NCBI RefSeq assembly: GCF_001651875.1
Contig: NZ_LNQB01000056.1
Location: 1 to 58,602, forward strand
DNA from: Sinorhizobium saheli
GTDB lineage: Bacteria; Pseudomonadota; Alphaproteobacteria; Rhizobiales; Rhizobiaceae
Length of the DNA: 58,602 nucleotides
Reading direction: 5' to 3'
In this document: positions 25,448-33,696 of the stretch, one piece after another
Numbering within the stretch: the stretch's first letter is position 1
Layout of the letters: each line of letters opens with the position of its first letter
Notes under the pieces: generated by a model
The model's database searches: none
What the model saw: the letters and a program-made list of their open reading frames with translations, nothing else
What the model was told of the DNA's origin: nothing
Program-made: the position numbers and the translations under genes

Positions 25448-26404
25448 ATGCTGCGCTACATCGCAACACGGTTTGCCATCTGGATACCGTCGGTGCTTCT
25501 GGTGATGATGGCGGTCTACGCGCTCGCCTTCTACGGCGCCGGCGACCCGATCAAGCTGATCTTCCTCCGCGCGCCCGGCGACGTCGCCTATAACCCTGAG
25601 CGCATCGAGGCGATCCGCGAGAGCGCGGGGCTGAACAAGCCCTTCTTCGAGCAGTTCGGCTATTACGTCTGGAACCTGCTTCAGGGCAAGTTCGGCAATT
25701 CGCTGAGTTCCGGGCGCTCGGTCTGGGCGATGATCAAGGCGGCGGCTCCCGTCTCCTTCAAGCTCGCCCTCTGTTCGATCATCCTGACGGCGGTGATTGC
25801 GATCCCGCTCGGCATGATCGCCGCACTCAACCAGAACCGGCGGCTCGACTACGTCATCCTCGGCTCGGCCCTCTTCCTCTGGGCAATCCCCGCCTATGTC
25901 GCCGGGCCGCTGCTGATGGTCGGCCTCATCGTTCTCCTGCCCGGCGTCAACGTGCCCTATGGCTGGGGCGGCGTCTTCGACATCCGCATCCTTCTGCCGC
26001 TGATCGTGCTTTCCTTCCAGCCGATCGCGCTCATCATCCGCCAGACCCGCGCCGCCGTCATCGAGGTGCTTTCCGAGGATTTCGTCCGCACCGCCCGGGC
26101 CAAGGGCGTGCCGGAGATCGTCGTCGCGCTGAAGCATATACTGAGGCCGGTGCTGACGCCGGTCGTGACCCAGCTCGGCCTCATCATGATCACGATCGTC
26201 AACGGCGCAATCTTCGTCGAGCTCGTCTTCGGTTTTCCCGGTCTCGGCCGCCTGACGGTCAAGGCGCTCACCAACTCCGATTATCCGGTGATCCTGGCGA
26301 TCACGCTCATCGGCTCGTTCCTGGTGATGATCTCGAACCTCCTCGTCGACATCCTCTATCCGCTGCTCGATCCGCGCGCGGCCGACCTGAAGAGGAGCCG
26401 CTGA
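25448..26404 (+). CDS. ABC transporter permease, DppB type
   Basis: The protein has 318 residues from ATG 25448 (MLRYIATRFAIWIPSVLLVMM). There are six predicted membrane segments, and the EAA loop is VRTARAKGVPEIVVALKHILRPVLTPVVT (residues ~215-243), the contact site for the ATPase. The N-terminal pattern RY...R...IP and the ~315-residue length are typical of the DppB/OppB subfamily. It pairs with the DppC-type permease that starts one base after its stop codon. It is the inner-membrane channel for the compound bound by the family 5 protein upstream. Confidence 0.85.
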   Translation: MLRYIATRFAIWIPSVLLVMMAVYALAFYGAGDPIKLIFLRAPGDVAYNPERIEAIRESAGLNKPFFEQFGYYVWNLLQGKFGNSLSSGRSVWAMIKAAAPVSFKLALCSIILTAVIAIPLGMIAALNQNRRLDYVILGSALFLWAIPAYVAGPLLMVGLIVLLPGVNVPYGWGGVFDIRILLPLIVLSFQPIALIIRQTRAAVIEVLSEDFVRTARAKGVPEIVVALKHILRPVLTPVVTQLGLIMITIVNGAIFVELVFGFPGLGRLTVKALTNSDYPVILAITLIGSFLVMISNLLVDILYPLLDPRAADLKRSR

Positions 26405-26405
26405 C

Positions 26406-27365
26406 ATGTCCGCAATTCAGACCCAGCCCGCCATCCTTGCCGAGGAGCCGCCTGTCAGCCTGTGGCGCGATGCCTGGTACCGTCTGAAACGGAACCGGCT
26501 CGCGATCTTCGGGCTCCTGATCGTCGCTCTCCTCGCCTTCACGGCGCTTTTCGGCCCCTATCTGACGCCCTACGATTTCCTCAGCCAGGATCTTGCCGCG
26601 CGCAACCAGGCGCCGTCGCTCGCCCATCTCTTCGGCACGGACGACCTGGGCCGCGACGTCTTCAGCCGGGTCGTCTACGGGACGCGCACCGCCTTTCTCG
26701 TCGCCGTGGTGGTGACGACAATCGCGCTCGTCATCGGCACCGCGCTTGGCGCGATCGCCGGCTTCTTCGGCAATCCGTTCGACCGGGTGATCATGTGGCT
26801 GACCGACGTGACCATGTCGGTGCCGAACCTGCTTCTCGTCGTCGTCATCAACGCCTCGCTGAAGACGCCGATCGCCCAATGGATGGAGGCGCGCTATCTC
26901 GCGACCCTGAACCCCTTCTACCGCGAGACGGTGTGGATCGATTTCCTGCTCGTCTTCGGCTCGATGGCGCTGATCTCCTGGCCGCCCTATGCGCGTCTCG
27001 TGCGCGCCCAGGTGCTGTCGATCCGCAGCCGGCCCTATATCACCGCCGCCCAGGCGCTCGGGCTTTCCAACCGCATCATCCTCATGCGCTATGTCGTGCC
27101 GAATGCGCTGGGACCCCTGATCGTCGCCGTCAGCGCCGGCCTCGGCACGGCAATGGTGCTCGAAAGCGCCTTCTCATTCCTCGGCGTCGGCGTCAACCCG
27201 CCGACACCGAGCTGGGGCAACATGATCTCCGACGGCCTGCGCGTCTGGCAGCACTATCCGCATCTGCTTGCCGCACCCGCGGCGGTCCTCGGTCTCGCAT
27301 CGGTCGCCTTCTCATTCCTTGGAGATGGGCTCAACGATGCTCTGAACCCGCGAGGCAGCAAATGA
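26406..27365 (+). CDS. ABC transporter permease, DppC type
   Basis: The protein has 319 residues. The N-terminal cytoplasmic segment SLWRDAWYRLKRNRLAIFGLLIV is typical of DppC. HLFGTDDLGRDVFSRVVYGTR (residues ~75-95) is the conserved periplasmic signature of the subfamily, and AAQALGLSNRIILMRYVVPN (~214-233) is the EAA loop. Six membrane segments are expected. The stop codon overlaps the start of the following ATPase gene (ATGA), indicating coupled translation. Confidence 0.87.
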   Translation: MSAIQTQPAILAEEPPVSLWRDAWYRLKRNRLAIFGLLIVALLAFTALFGPYLTPYDFLSQDLAARNQAPSLAHLFGTDDLGRDVFSRVVYGTRTAFLVAVVVTTIALVIGTALGAIAGFFGNPFDRVIMWLTDVTMSVPNLLLVVVINASLKTPIAQWMEARYLATLNPFYRETVWIDFLLVFGSMALISWPPYARLVRAQVLSIRSRPYITAAQALGLSNRIILMRYVVPNALGPLIVAVSAGLGTAMVLESAFSFLGVGVNPPTPSWGNMISDGLRVWQHYPHLLAAPAAVLGLASVAFSFLGDGLNDALNPRGSK

Positions 27366-28363
27366 CGAAGACAGGAAACCGCCTTCTCGACGTCAAGGGG
27401 CTGACGATCGAAATCGAGACGCGCAACGGCTCGGCCGTCGTGGTCGACGGCATCGACCTGCATGTCGACAAAGGCGAAACGCTCGGCGTCGTCGGCGAGT
27501 CCGGCTGCGGCAAGAGCCTGACGATGCTGAGCCTGATGCGGCTCCTGCCGAACAAGATCCGGGTCGCGAAGGGCGAAGCGCACTTCGACGGCCGCGACCT
27601 GCAGAGAATGTCGAACCGGGAGCTGCGCAAGGTTCGCGGCGGCGACATCGGCTTCGTCTTCCAGGACCCGATGACATCGCTCAACCCGGTGATGCGCATC
27701 GGCGACCAGCTTGCCGAACCGCTGATCTACCATCGCGGCATGGGGAGGCAGGAGGCGCGCAAACGCGCGGTCGAACTCCTGCGGCTCGTCGGCATTCCGG
27801 GGCCGGAGGAGCGCATTCAGGCCTATCCGCACGAATTATCCGGCGGCATGCGCCAGCGGGTGATGATCGCGATCGGTCTCGCCTGCGAGCCGAAACTCCT
27901 GATCGCCGACGAGCCGACGACGGCGCTCGACGTGACGATCCAGGCGCAGATCGTCGACCTGGTGAAGGATTTGCGGGAAAAACTCGGCATGTCGGTGGTC
28001 TGGATCACCCACGACCTCGCGCTCATCGCCGGCCTCGTCGATCGCGTCGTCGTGCTCTATGCCGGCACCGTGGTCGAGGATGCGCCGGTCGACGCGCTTT
28101 ATGCCAATCCGCGCCATCCCTATACCCGCGGCCTGCTTGCCTCGATCCCGAAGCTTTCCGACCAGCCGACCTCGCGGTTGAATTCGATCGGCGGCACGCC
28201 GCCCGAACCCGGACGCAGGCCGCAAGGCTGTCCCTTCGCGCCGCGCTGCCCGTTAGCGATGGACATCTGCCGCACCCATGTGCCGAAGCTCGAGCCCGTC
28301 GCCGCCGCAGGCCATCATCGGGCCGCCTGCTTTGCCGTTGAAAAAGCACAGGAGGCCGCCTGA
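27362..28363 (+). CDS. ABC transporter ATPase, DppD type
   Basis: The protein has 333 residues. Walker A is [10 protein letters not shown] (residues ~46-55), the Q-loop is [12 protein letters not shown], the signature is [12 protein letters not shown] and Walker B is [13 protein letters not shown] (~178-190), with the switch His in [11 protein letters not shown]. The C-terminal oligopeptide-type extension contains [15 protein letters not shown], whose Cys residues in DppD/OppD relatives can bind an iron-sulfur cluster. It energises uptake together with the DppF-type ATPase that follows. The start ATGA overlaps the preceding stop. Confidence 0.88.
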   Translation: MTKTGNRLLDVKGLTIEIETRNGSAVVVDGIDLHVDKGETLGVVGESGCGKSLTMLSLMRLLPNKIRVAKGEAHFDGRDLQRMSNRELRKVRGGDIGFVFQDPMTSLNPVMRIGDQLAEPLIYHRGMGRQEARKRAVELLRLVGIPGPEERIQAYPHELSGGMRQRVMIAIGLACEPKLLIADEPTTALDVTIQAQIVDLVKDLREKLGMSVVWITHDLALIAGLVDRVVVLYAGTVVEDAPVDALYANPRHPYTRGLLASIPKLSDQPTSRLNSIGGTPPEPGRRPQGCPFAPRCPLAMDICRTHVPKLEPVAAAGHHRAACFAVEKAQEAA

Positions 28364-29346
28364 TGGGTGCCCAACCTCTTCTCAAGATCGAAAACCTGGT
28401 CAAGCATTTCCACGTGCGTCTCGGAGCCTTCGGCGAGCGGGCGGCAACCGTCCATGCGCTCGACGATGTCAGCCTCGACATTGCCGAAGGCGAGACGCTG
28501 AGCCTCGTCGGCGAATCCGGCTGCGGCAAGTCCACCACCGGCTTCACCATTCTGAATCTGCACCGGGCGACCTCCGGCAAGGTGCTTTACAAGGGCCAGG
28601 ATCTGACCGCGCTCGACGAGAAGCGGATGCGGCCCTTCCGGCGCGATCTGCAGATCGTCTTCCAGGACCCCTATTCGACGCTCAACCCCCGCATGACCGT
28701 CGGCGAGGCGATCGGCGAGCCGATCCTCTTCCACAAGCTTGCGACGAAGGCCGAACTCGAGGGGAAGGTCGCGGCGCTGCTCACCGATGTCGGCCTGCCG
28801 CCGCGCTTCGCCTCGCGCTATCCGCACGAACTTTCCGGCGGCCAGCGCCAGCGCGTGGTGATCGCCCGGGCGCTCGCCTGCCAGCCGAAGTTCATCGTCT
28901 GCGACGAGGCGATCTCGGCGCTCGACGTGTCGATCCAGGCGCAGATCATCAACCTGCTGCTCGACCTGCAGGAGAAATACGGGCTCACCTATCTCTTCAT
29001 CGCCCACGATCTTGCCGTCGTGCGCCACATCTCGACACGCGTCGGCGTCATGTATCTCGGGCGTCTCGCCGAGCTTGGGAGCCGCGACGAACTCTTCCAG
29101 TCGCCGCTCCACCCCTACACCAAAGCGCTGCTGTCGGCGGTCCCGGAGACTGACCCCGCGCTTGAGCGCAACCGCCAGCGGCAGGTCCTCCAGGGCGACG
29201 TGCCAAGCCCGCTCGCTCCGCCCTCCGGCTGCCGCTTCCACACGCGCTGCCCGATCGCGATGGAGGTCTGCCGGCACAAGGTTCCGAGATGGAAGGAGGC
29301 CCGGCCCGGTCACCTCGTGGCCTGCCATGCGGTGAACGGGGAATAG
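28363..29346 (+). CDS. ABC transporter ATPase, DppF type
   Basis: The protein has 327 residues, starting within TGATG at the end of the DppD-type gene. Walker [11 protein letters not shown] (residues ~50-59), signature LSGGQRQRVVIARAL (~155-169), Walker B KFIVCDEAISALDV (~174-187) and switch FIAHDLAVVRH are intact. The C-terminal Cys-rich loop GCRFHTRCPIAMEVC is typical of the peptide/nickel subfamily. It is the second nucleotide-binding subunit of the importer. Confidence 0.88.
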   Translation: MGAQPLLKIENLVKHFHVRLGAFGERAATVHALDDVSLDIAEGETLSLVGESGCGKSTTGFTILNLHRATSGKVLYKGQDLTALDEKRMRPFRRDLQIVFQDPYSTLNPRMTVGEAIGEPILFHKLATKAELEGKVAALLTDVGLPPRFASRYPHELSGGQRQRVVIARALACQPKFIVCDEAISALDVSIQAQIINLLLDLQEKYGLTYLFIAHDLAVVRHISTRVGVMYLGRLAELGSRDELFQSPLHPYTKALLSAVPETDPALERNRQRQVLQGDVPSPLAPPSGCRFHTRCPIAMEVCRHKVPRWKEARPGHLVACHAVNGE

Positions 29347-29352
29347 CGTGCC

Positions 29353-30420
29353 ATGGGAATCAAAGTCGCCATCGTCGCCGATGACCTGACGGGCGCCCTC
29401 GACACCGGAACGCCTTTCGTCGATGCCGGCCTGCGCGTCGCCGTCGCGCTGGACGTGGATGCGGTCGAGGCGGCGATCGCGGCGGATGCCGAAGTCGTCG
29501 TCGTCAACACGCTCTCGCGGGCGCTCGATCCCGCCCAGGCCGCGGAGCGGGTGCGGCAGGCGGCGATCCCGCTGAAGCGGGCCTCCCCCGAAGTGGTTCT
29601 CAAGAAGATCGACTCGAGGCTCAAGGGCAATGTCGCGGTCGAAAGCGAGGCGCTCGCCAGCGCCTTCGGCTATGGCCACCTTCTGGTCGCGCCGGCCGTG
29701 CCCGATCAGCAGCGTCACACCCGCCGCGGGCATGTCATCGGCTTCGGCGTGGCCGAGCCGCTTGCGATAGAACCGCTCTTTTCAGGCGGCAAGGCCGAGA
29801 TTGCGGTTGCCGACGCTGCGTCAGAAGACGATCTCGACAGGATCGTCGAAGGCCTCGACTGCTCGAGAACAGTCGCCGTCGGCGCGCGTGGGCTTGGCTG
29901 CGCCATCGCCCGGCGGGTGGAGAAGCTCTCCTCGAAAGCAGTCTTCAGGCCGTCCGCGAAGACGCTCTTCGCCTTCGGTTCGCGCGACCCGATCACCGCG
30001 GCACAGATCGACCTCTTGCTGACGAGCGGCCTCGTCCGGAGCTATCGGGAGGCGCCGGGGGGAGCGGTTCCCGAGAGCGGCATGCCGGGGGCGCTGCCGA
30101 TGCTTCTCCAGTGCTCCGGCGAGATGACCGATCCGGCGCAAGAGGTCGCAGCGCGCTTTGCCGAGGGCGTCACACACATCGTCGATACCGCGGTCCCCGA
30201 CATGGTGATGATGGGCGGCGGCGATACGGCCTATGCTATCCTGTCTTCTCTCGGCGCCCGCGTGCTCACGCCGAAGGGCGAGATAGAGGCCGGGATTCCC
30301 TGGTTCGAAGTGGAGCGGCCGGGCGGCGGGCGAATGCGTTGCGCTGTGAAGTCGGGGGGCTTCGGCAATCCGCAATCTCTGATAAATGTCCTGAAGCCGG
30401 AGGTGCGGCAGCCGGGATGA
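29353..30420 (+). CDS. Four-carbon acid sugar kinase (DUF1537; OtnK/DtnK-like)
   Basis: The protein has 355 residues, shorter than the ~420 usual for the family but with both ends conserved. The N-terminal substrate domain has VAIVADDLTGALDTGTPF (residues ~5-22). The C-terminal nucleotide part has MMGGGDTAYAILSSLGA (~283-299) and AVKSGGFGNPQSLI (~336-349), matching the family's GGdTa and KsGnFG motifs. Such kinases phosphorylate D-threonate, D-erythronate or related acids at the terminal hydroxyl, giving the substrate of PdxA2-type dehydrogenases. The PdxA2-like gene at 18619-19599 is the likely next step. The substrate is inferred. Confidence 0.8.
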   Translation: MGIKVAIVADDLTGALDTGTPFVDAGLRVAVALDVDAVEAAIAADAEVVVVNTLSRALDPAQAAERVRQAAIPLKRASPEVVLKKIDSRLKGNVAVESEALASAFGYGHLLVAPAVPDQQRHTRRGHVIGFGVAEPLAIEPLFSGGKAEIAVADAASEDDLDRIVEGLDCSRTVAVGARGLGCAIARRVEKLSSKAVFRPSAKTLFAFGSRDPITAAQIDLLLTSGLVRSYREAPGGAVPESGMPGALPMLLQCSGEMTDPAQEVAARFAEGVTHIVDTAVPDMVMMGGGDTAYAILSSLGARVLTPKGEIEAGIPWFEVERPGGGRMRCAVKSGGFGNPQSLINVLKPEVRQPG

Positions 30421-31199
30421 TGAGAGGAATGGTGAATAGCATGACGGAGAGAGCCGAGGTGGGCCAGGCGGCCGCAGCCGAAGCGAAAGCGGAACGCGGC
30501 AAATCGGTGAAGCTGGTCGATCGCGTCTTCGACCAGTTGCACGAGCGTATCCGCACCGGCAACTACGCACCGGATTCGCGGCTCCCGGGCGAGCACGAGC
30601 TCGCCGCTATGCTCGGCGTCTCGCGGCCGGTCGTGCGCGACGCGCTCAGTCGGCTCCGCGAGCAGGGGCTGATCTATTCGCGCCAGGGCGCGGGCACCTT
30701 CGTCAGCGCCCAGGTCTCGGCCGCCGCCCAGCTTGCCTATTCGCCGGTCAAGTCGATCGCCGACATCCAGCGCTGCTATGAATTCCGCCTGACGATAGAG
30801 CCGGCTGCAGCCTATTTTGCCGCCCAGCGGCGCGACGAGGCGGCGATCGCCCGGATCGCAGCCGCCCTTGCCGAACTGCGCGAGGCGACGAGCCACCAGC
30901 TCCACCGCACCGATGCCGACTTCCTCTTCCACAAGGCCGTGGCAGAGGCCTCGAACAACCACTATTACACGGCCTCGCTAGAAGCCCTGCGGGCGCATAT
31001 CGCCGTCGGCATGCATCTCCACGGGCTTTCCCTGATGGGACCACGGGCGGGGCTCGAGCAGGTCTACGATGAGCACCACGCGATCTTCCGCGCCGTTGCC
31101 GACGGCCGCGCGGAGGATGCCCGCGAGCTGATGCGCAAGCACCTCGAAGGCTCGCGCGACCGGCTCTTCGAGGGACGCATGCTGGATCTCTCCTTCTGA
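30417..31199 (+). CDS. GntR-family regulator, FadR/FCD type
   Basis: The protein has 260 residues if translation starts at ATG 30417 (ATGA overlap with the kinase stop). ATG 30441 (MTERAEVG) is an alternative. The winged helix spans LPGEHELAAMLGVSRPVVRDALSRLREQGLI. The all-helical FCD effector domain follows, with metal-ligand type residues in DADFLFHKAVAEASNN, HLHGLSLMG and YDEHHAIFRAVADG. It closes the plus-strand arm and is the obvious candidate to bind the dyads at 23334-23417 and control both arms in response to an acid-sugar ligand. Confidence 0.83.
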   Translation: MMRGMVNSMTERAEVGQAAAAEAKAERGKSVKLVDRVFDQLHERIRTGNYAPDSRLPGEHELAAMLGVSRPVVRDALSRLREQGLIYSRQGAGTFVSAQVSAAAQLAYSPVKSIADIQRCYEFRLTIEPAAAYFAAQRRDEAAIARIAAALAELREATSHQLHRTDADFLFHKAVAEASNNHYYTASLEALRAHIAVGMHLHGLSLMGPRAGLEQVYDEHHAIFRAVADGRAEDARELMRKHLEGSRDRLFEGRMLDLSF

Positions 31200-31376
31200 C
31201 GCAGGGCCGGGCGCGATCCCGGCCTTCCATGTCCGACAGGACACGACCCGCAGAACGCCCCGAATGGTTAAGGCGCCGATGCGGCAACCGATCGAATTGC
31301 CGGCTTTTCCGCGACGGCGAATTAAAGCCTTTCCGCTAACCTCGCTTCACAACAAAAGAAGCCGGGGAGCGCAGTC

Positions 31377-31679
31377 GTGAAGGTAAAATCGGAAAGAGTA
31401 TCCCGTCTGTTTGAAGCCCGCGGAAGGCTTGCCCGCGGCGCTGCGGCCGCATTGCTCGTCCTCACCGTTTGCGGCTGCTCCTCGACCGTCAGCCAGGAGA
31501 CCACCTCGTCGGTGACCAGGGCGGCCGGCTATCCGCTGCCCGACCGCAAACCCGTTCAGGGCAAGCAGAGGGTCGCCCAAAGAGCAGTCAAGCTCATGCG
31601 CACCACCTATCTCGGGCGCGCGCCCTATATCTGCACGCCGAGCGGCTTTGGCAGCACGTCGCGGTGCTTTCTGCGATAA
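31377..31679 (+). CDS. Small putative lipoprotein
   Basis: The protein has 100 residues from GTG 31377, with GGGGAG 7 bases upstream. A basic N-terminus is followed by the hydrophobic stretch GAAAALLVLTVCGC, which could be a lipoprotein signal with the lipidated Cys just before SSTVSQE. The mature part is short and basic (PLPDRKPVQGKQRVAQRAVKLMRTTYLG) and ends in two Cys-containing segments. I know no function. It stands alone between the GntR gene and the convergent fic gene. Confidence 0.55.
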   Translation: MKVKSERVSRLFEARGRLARGAAAALLVLTVCGCSSTVSQETTSSVTRAAGYPLPDRKPVQGKQRVAQRAVKLMRTTYLGRAPYICTPSGFGSTSRCFLR

Positions 31680-31777
31680 TGCACGCCTTTTGCGCCAGAG
31701 GATCGGCGACTGCTGCGCAGGCTCGCAGCACAGCGACTTGGCGCAAACCTGAAAACTCAGGGTCAACAGATTGATGT

Positions 31778-32920
31778 TCAGCTGCCGCTAATCCCGCCCT
31801 TGAGCGGAATCTCTTCGACATCAGACAGAGAGTAGCTGGTGCTCCGCCCTCCGCTTGGCTCCCGAACGAGAATTCCACGTGCCACGAGGTCATTGATGTC
31901 GCGTAGGGCTGTATCCGGTGAGGTCTGCGTTAGCTTGGCCCACTTGGACGACGTCAATTTGCCCTCAAAACCCTCGAGAAGTCGATTGACGACTTTGCGC
32001 TGACGCTCACTAAACGGATGGCCGGCGTGCGCTTCCCAGAAGCGCGCCTTGCGGAGGACGTTGGCGAGCGTTTTTTCGGCACCGTCAAAGGCACGATTGA
32101 GGCAGCCGATAAACCACAGAAGCCAGCGGGTGATATCGAGATCGCCCTTCTGTGTTGTCTCGAGGACTCTATAGTAGTCCCCCCTCTCCTGCCGAATCTG
32201 CGCGGACATACTGTAGAAGCGCTGCGAGGTGCCTTCCGACCTGGCGAGCGCCATATCGGCAATAGCGCGCGCAATGCGGCCATTGCCATCCTCAAACGGA
32301 TGTATGGTGACAAACCACAAATGCGCAATTGCTGCTTTCAGCACCGGGTCGTGCGACGCTGGTCCGTTGAACCAAGAAAGAAATGCCGCCATCTCTTCTG
32401 GAAGTCGTTCGGCTGCAGGCGCCTCAAAATGGACCCGCTCTCGTCCCATCGGGCCGGAGACCACCTGCATTGGGCCAGAACTCTCATCACGCCAAGCACC
32501 CACAATGATTTTGGTCATACCGCTGCGGCCGGTCGGAAATAGCGCGGCATGCCAAGCAAACAGCCGCTCATCGGAAAGCGGAGCCTCATAGTTCTGGGTT
32601 GCATCCAGCATCATCTCGACGACGCCCTCGACGTGGCGGTCGGCAGGAGCGAGCGCACCAATGTCGAGGCCGAGCCGGCGGGCAATGGAGGAGCGGACCT
32701 GATCCTTGTCGAGAAACTCGCCCTCGATCTCACTGGACTTCACAACGTCTTCAGTCAGCGTATGCAGAACTGCTTCAGCGCGAAGATCAAATCCCAACGC
32801 TTCCATCCGTCCGAGCAGGCGCCCTTGTTGATGTCGGATCGCCGCTAACGGCCCTGCCAAAGTATCGTTGCTCCAGCCAAATCTTGGCCAGCCGTCCAGG
32901 TAGTGAATATAGCTTAACAT
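31778..32920 (-). CDS. Fic-family protein with N-terminal inhibitory motif and C-terminal winged helix
   Basis: The protein has 380 residues from ATG 32920 (MLSYIHYLDGW), with AAAGGA 8 bases upstream; an ATG at 32929 is possible. The N-terminal SSEIEG matches the autoinhibitory (S/T)xxxE(G/N) motif of class II Fic enzymes. The catalytic loop HPFEDGNGRIAR (residues ~206-217) is fully conserved, so it should be an active AMP transferase kept off by its own N-terminus. The C-terminal part (SERQRKVVNRLLEGFEG…TALRDINDLVARGILVRE) is a winged helix-turn-helix, which allows DNA binding. The large inverted repeat immediately upstream is a likely autoregulatory target. The AMPylated partner is unknown. 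Confidence 0.85.
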   Translation of the reverse strand: MLSYIHYLDGWPRFGWSNDTLAGPLAAIRHQQGRLLGRMEALGFDLRAEAVLHTLTEDVVKSSEIEGEFLDKDQVRSSIARRLGLDIGALAPADRHVEGVVEMMLDATQNYEAPLSDERLFAWHAALFPTGRSGMTKIIVGAWRDESSGPMQVVSGPMGRERVHFEAPAAERLPEEMAAFLSWFNGPASHDPVLKAAIAHLWFVTIHPFEDGNGRIARAIADMALARSEGTSQRFYSMSAQIRQERGDYYRVLETTQKGDLDITRWLLWFIGCLNRAFDGAEKTLANVLRKARFWEAHAGHPFSERQRKVVNRLLEGFEGKLTSSKWAKLTQTSPDTALRDINDLVARGILVREPSGGRSTSYSLSDVEEIPLKGGISGS

Positions 32921-33019
32921 TCTCCGCATCCTTTGCGGTGAATATGGCCGTTATTCTCCGCACCCGCAAGCGCTTCTCCGCAATTCCTGCGGAGAATAAT
33001 GGCCATATTCACCGCAAGG
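32920..33019. promoter_or_regulatory. Long nested inverted repeat upstream of fic
   Basis: A 33-base arm (32930-32962, beginning CCTTTGCGGTGAATATGG) pairs with 32988-33019 with one mismatch and one extra base, around a 25-base centre. TTCTCCGCA occurs directly at 32920-32928, 32954-32962 and 32974-32982, and inverted at 32988-32996, so smaller nested hairpins also form. The element touches the fic start codon and covers its ribosome site. Confidence 0.7.
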
Positions 33020-33189
33020 GCATACGAGCGGACAGGCATTATCACTTACCCCGGCCGCGCTCGAGTTAAACACGCTATGCCCTCGGCTTCAGGTCGGAGT
33101 TGCGCGTCGGCCGACGCCGGGCTCATCTCAACGGAGCCGGGGTTGATGTGCTGACGCCGACCGGCCGCGCAACTCCTTTCCCGGCAAGG

Positions 33190-33696
33190 CTACTTGACCT
33201 TGCCGAGTCTGTTCTCGATCCGGCTCAGCCGGGCACTCACATAGTTGCCGCGCCGGAGCTTCATAAATTCGTCGTCAGCCCTGGTGGGCGCGTGTCTGAA
33301 GACGTACCATTCGCCATCCGGCTCGCGCTTCTGGTAGATGACGCCGCCGCGCTTCCGGTGGCTGAAGCAGGTCGTCGCGGGAGCCGAGCCGTCCCTGGCG
33401 TGCCAGTCCGCCTTGAAGCAGAGCTTCCCCTGCCCCGCGATGAACCAACGGCCGATGCCGTAGGAGGGCGATCCGTTCTCCGCGGACCAGGCGGTGAACC
33501 GGCGCTGCCGCACCGAGAAATAGCCGGCACCCTTCTTCCATATCCAGGATTTCTGGCCGTAAAGCGCGTAGAGTTCCGCCTGCGTCAGCGGCGTCGACGT
33601 GGCACGCTTCCGGGCGGCGGCCGCCTCGGTCGATGCCGCACCGATGCCGGCGACCACGGCGATAGTGAAAGCCAGTCCGCGGATGATCGCCTTCAT
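33190..33696 (-). CDS. DUF995-type secreted protein of the cux polysaccharide operon
   Basis: The protein has 168 residues. The signal peptide MKAIIRGLAFTIAVVAGIGAASTEAAA is followed by a small Trp/Tyr-rich domain (KSWIWKKGAGYFSVRQRRFTAWS, GIGRWFIAGQGKLCFKADWHA, GEWYVFRHAP) that matches DUF995 proteins common in rhizobia. Two Cys residues (LCFKA, TTCFSH) may pair. It is predicted to be periplasmic or secreted. Its start ATGA overlaps the stop of the glycosyl hydrolase gene, so it is the last gene of the operon. A role in handling the exported polysaccharide is inferred from position only. Confidence 0.7.
   Translation of the reverse strand: MKAIIRGLAFTIAVVAGIGAASTEAAAARKRATSTPLTQAELYALYGQKSWIWKKGAGYFSVRQRRFTAWSAENGSPSYGIGRWFIAGQGKLCFKADWHARDGSAPATTCFSHRKRGGVIYQKREPDGEWYVFRHAPTRADDEFMKLRRGNYVSARLSRIENRLGKVK

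Noticed and set aside
23566..25449. A 627-codon minus-strand frame opposite the binding-protein gene
   Set aside because: It has the Arg/Asp/Gly-rich composition typical of the reverse strand of GC-rich genes, and the plus-strand gene has clear family motifs and a signal peptide.
26462..28363. A 633-codon frame extending the DppD-type ATPase upstream
   Set aside because: The extra N-terminal part is out of phase with the DppC permease gene and Arg-rich; the ATPase begins at 27362 with an ATGA overlap.
28315..29733. A 472-codon minus-strand frame opposite the DppF-type ATPase
   Set aside because: Antisense shadow; the plus strand shows Walker A, signature and Walker B motifs.
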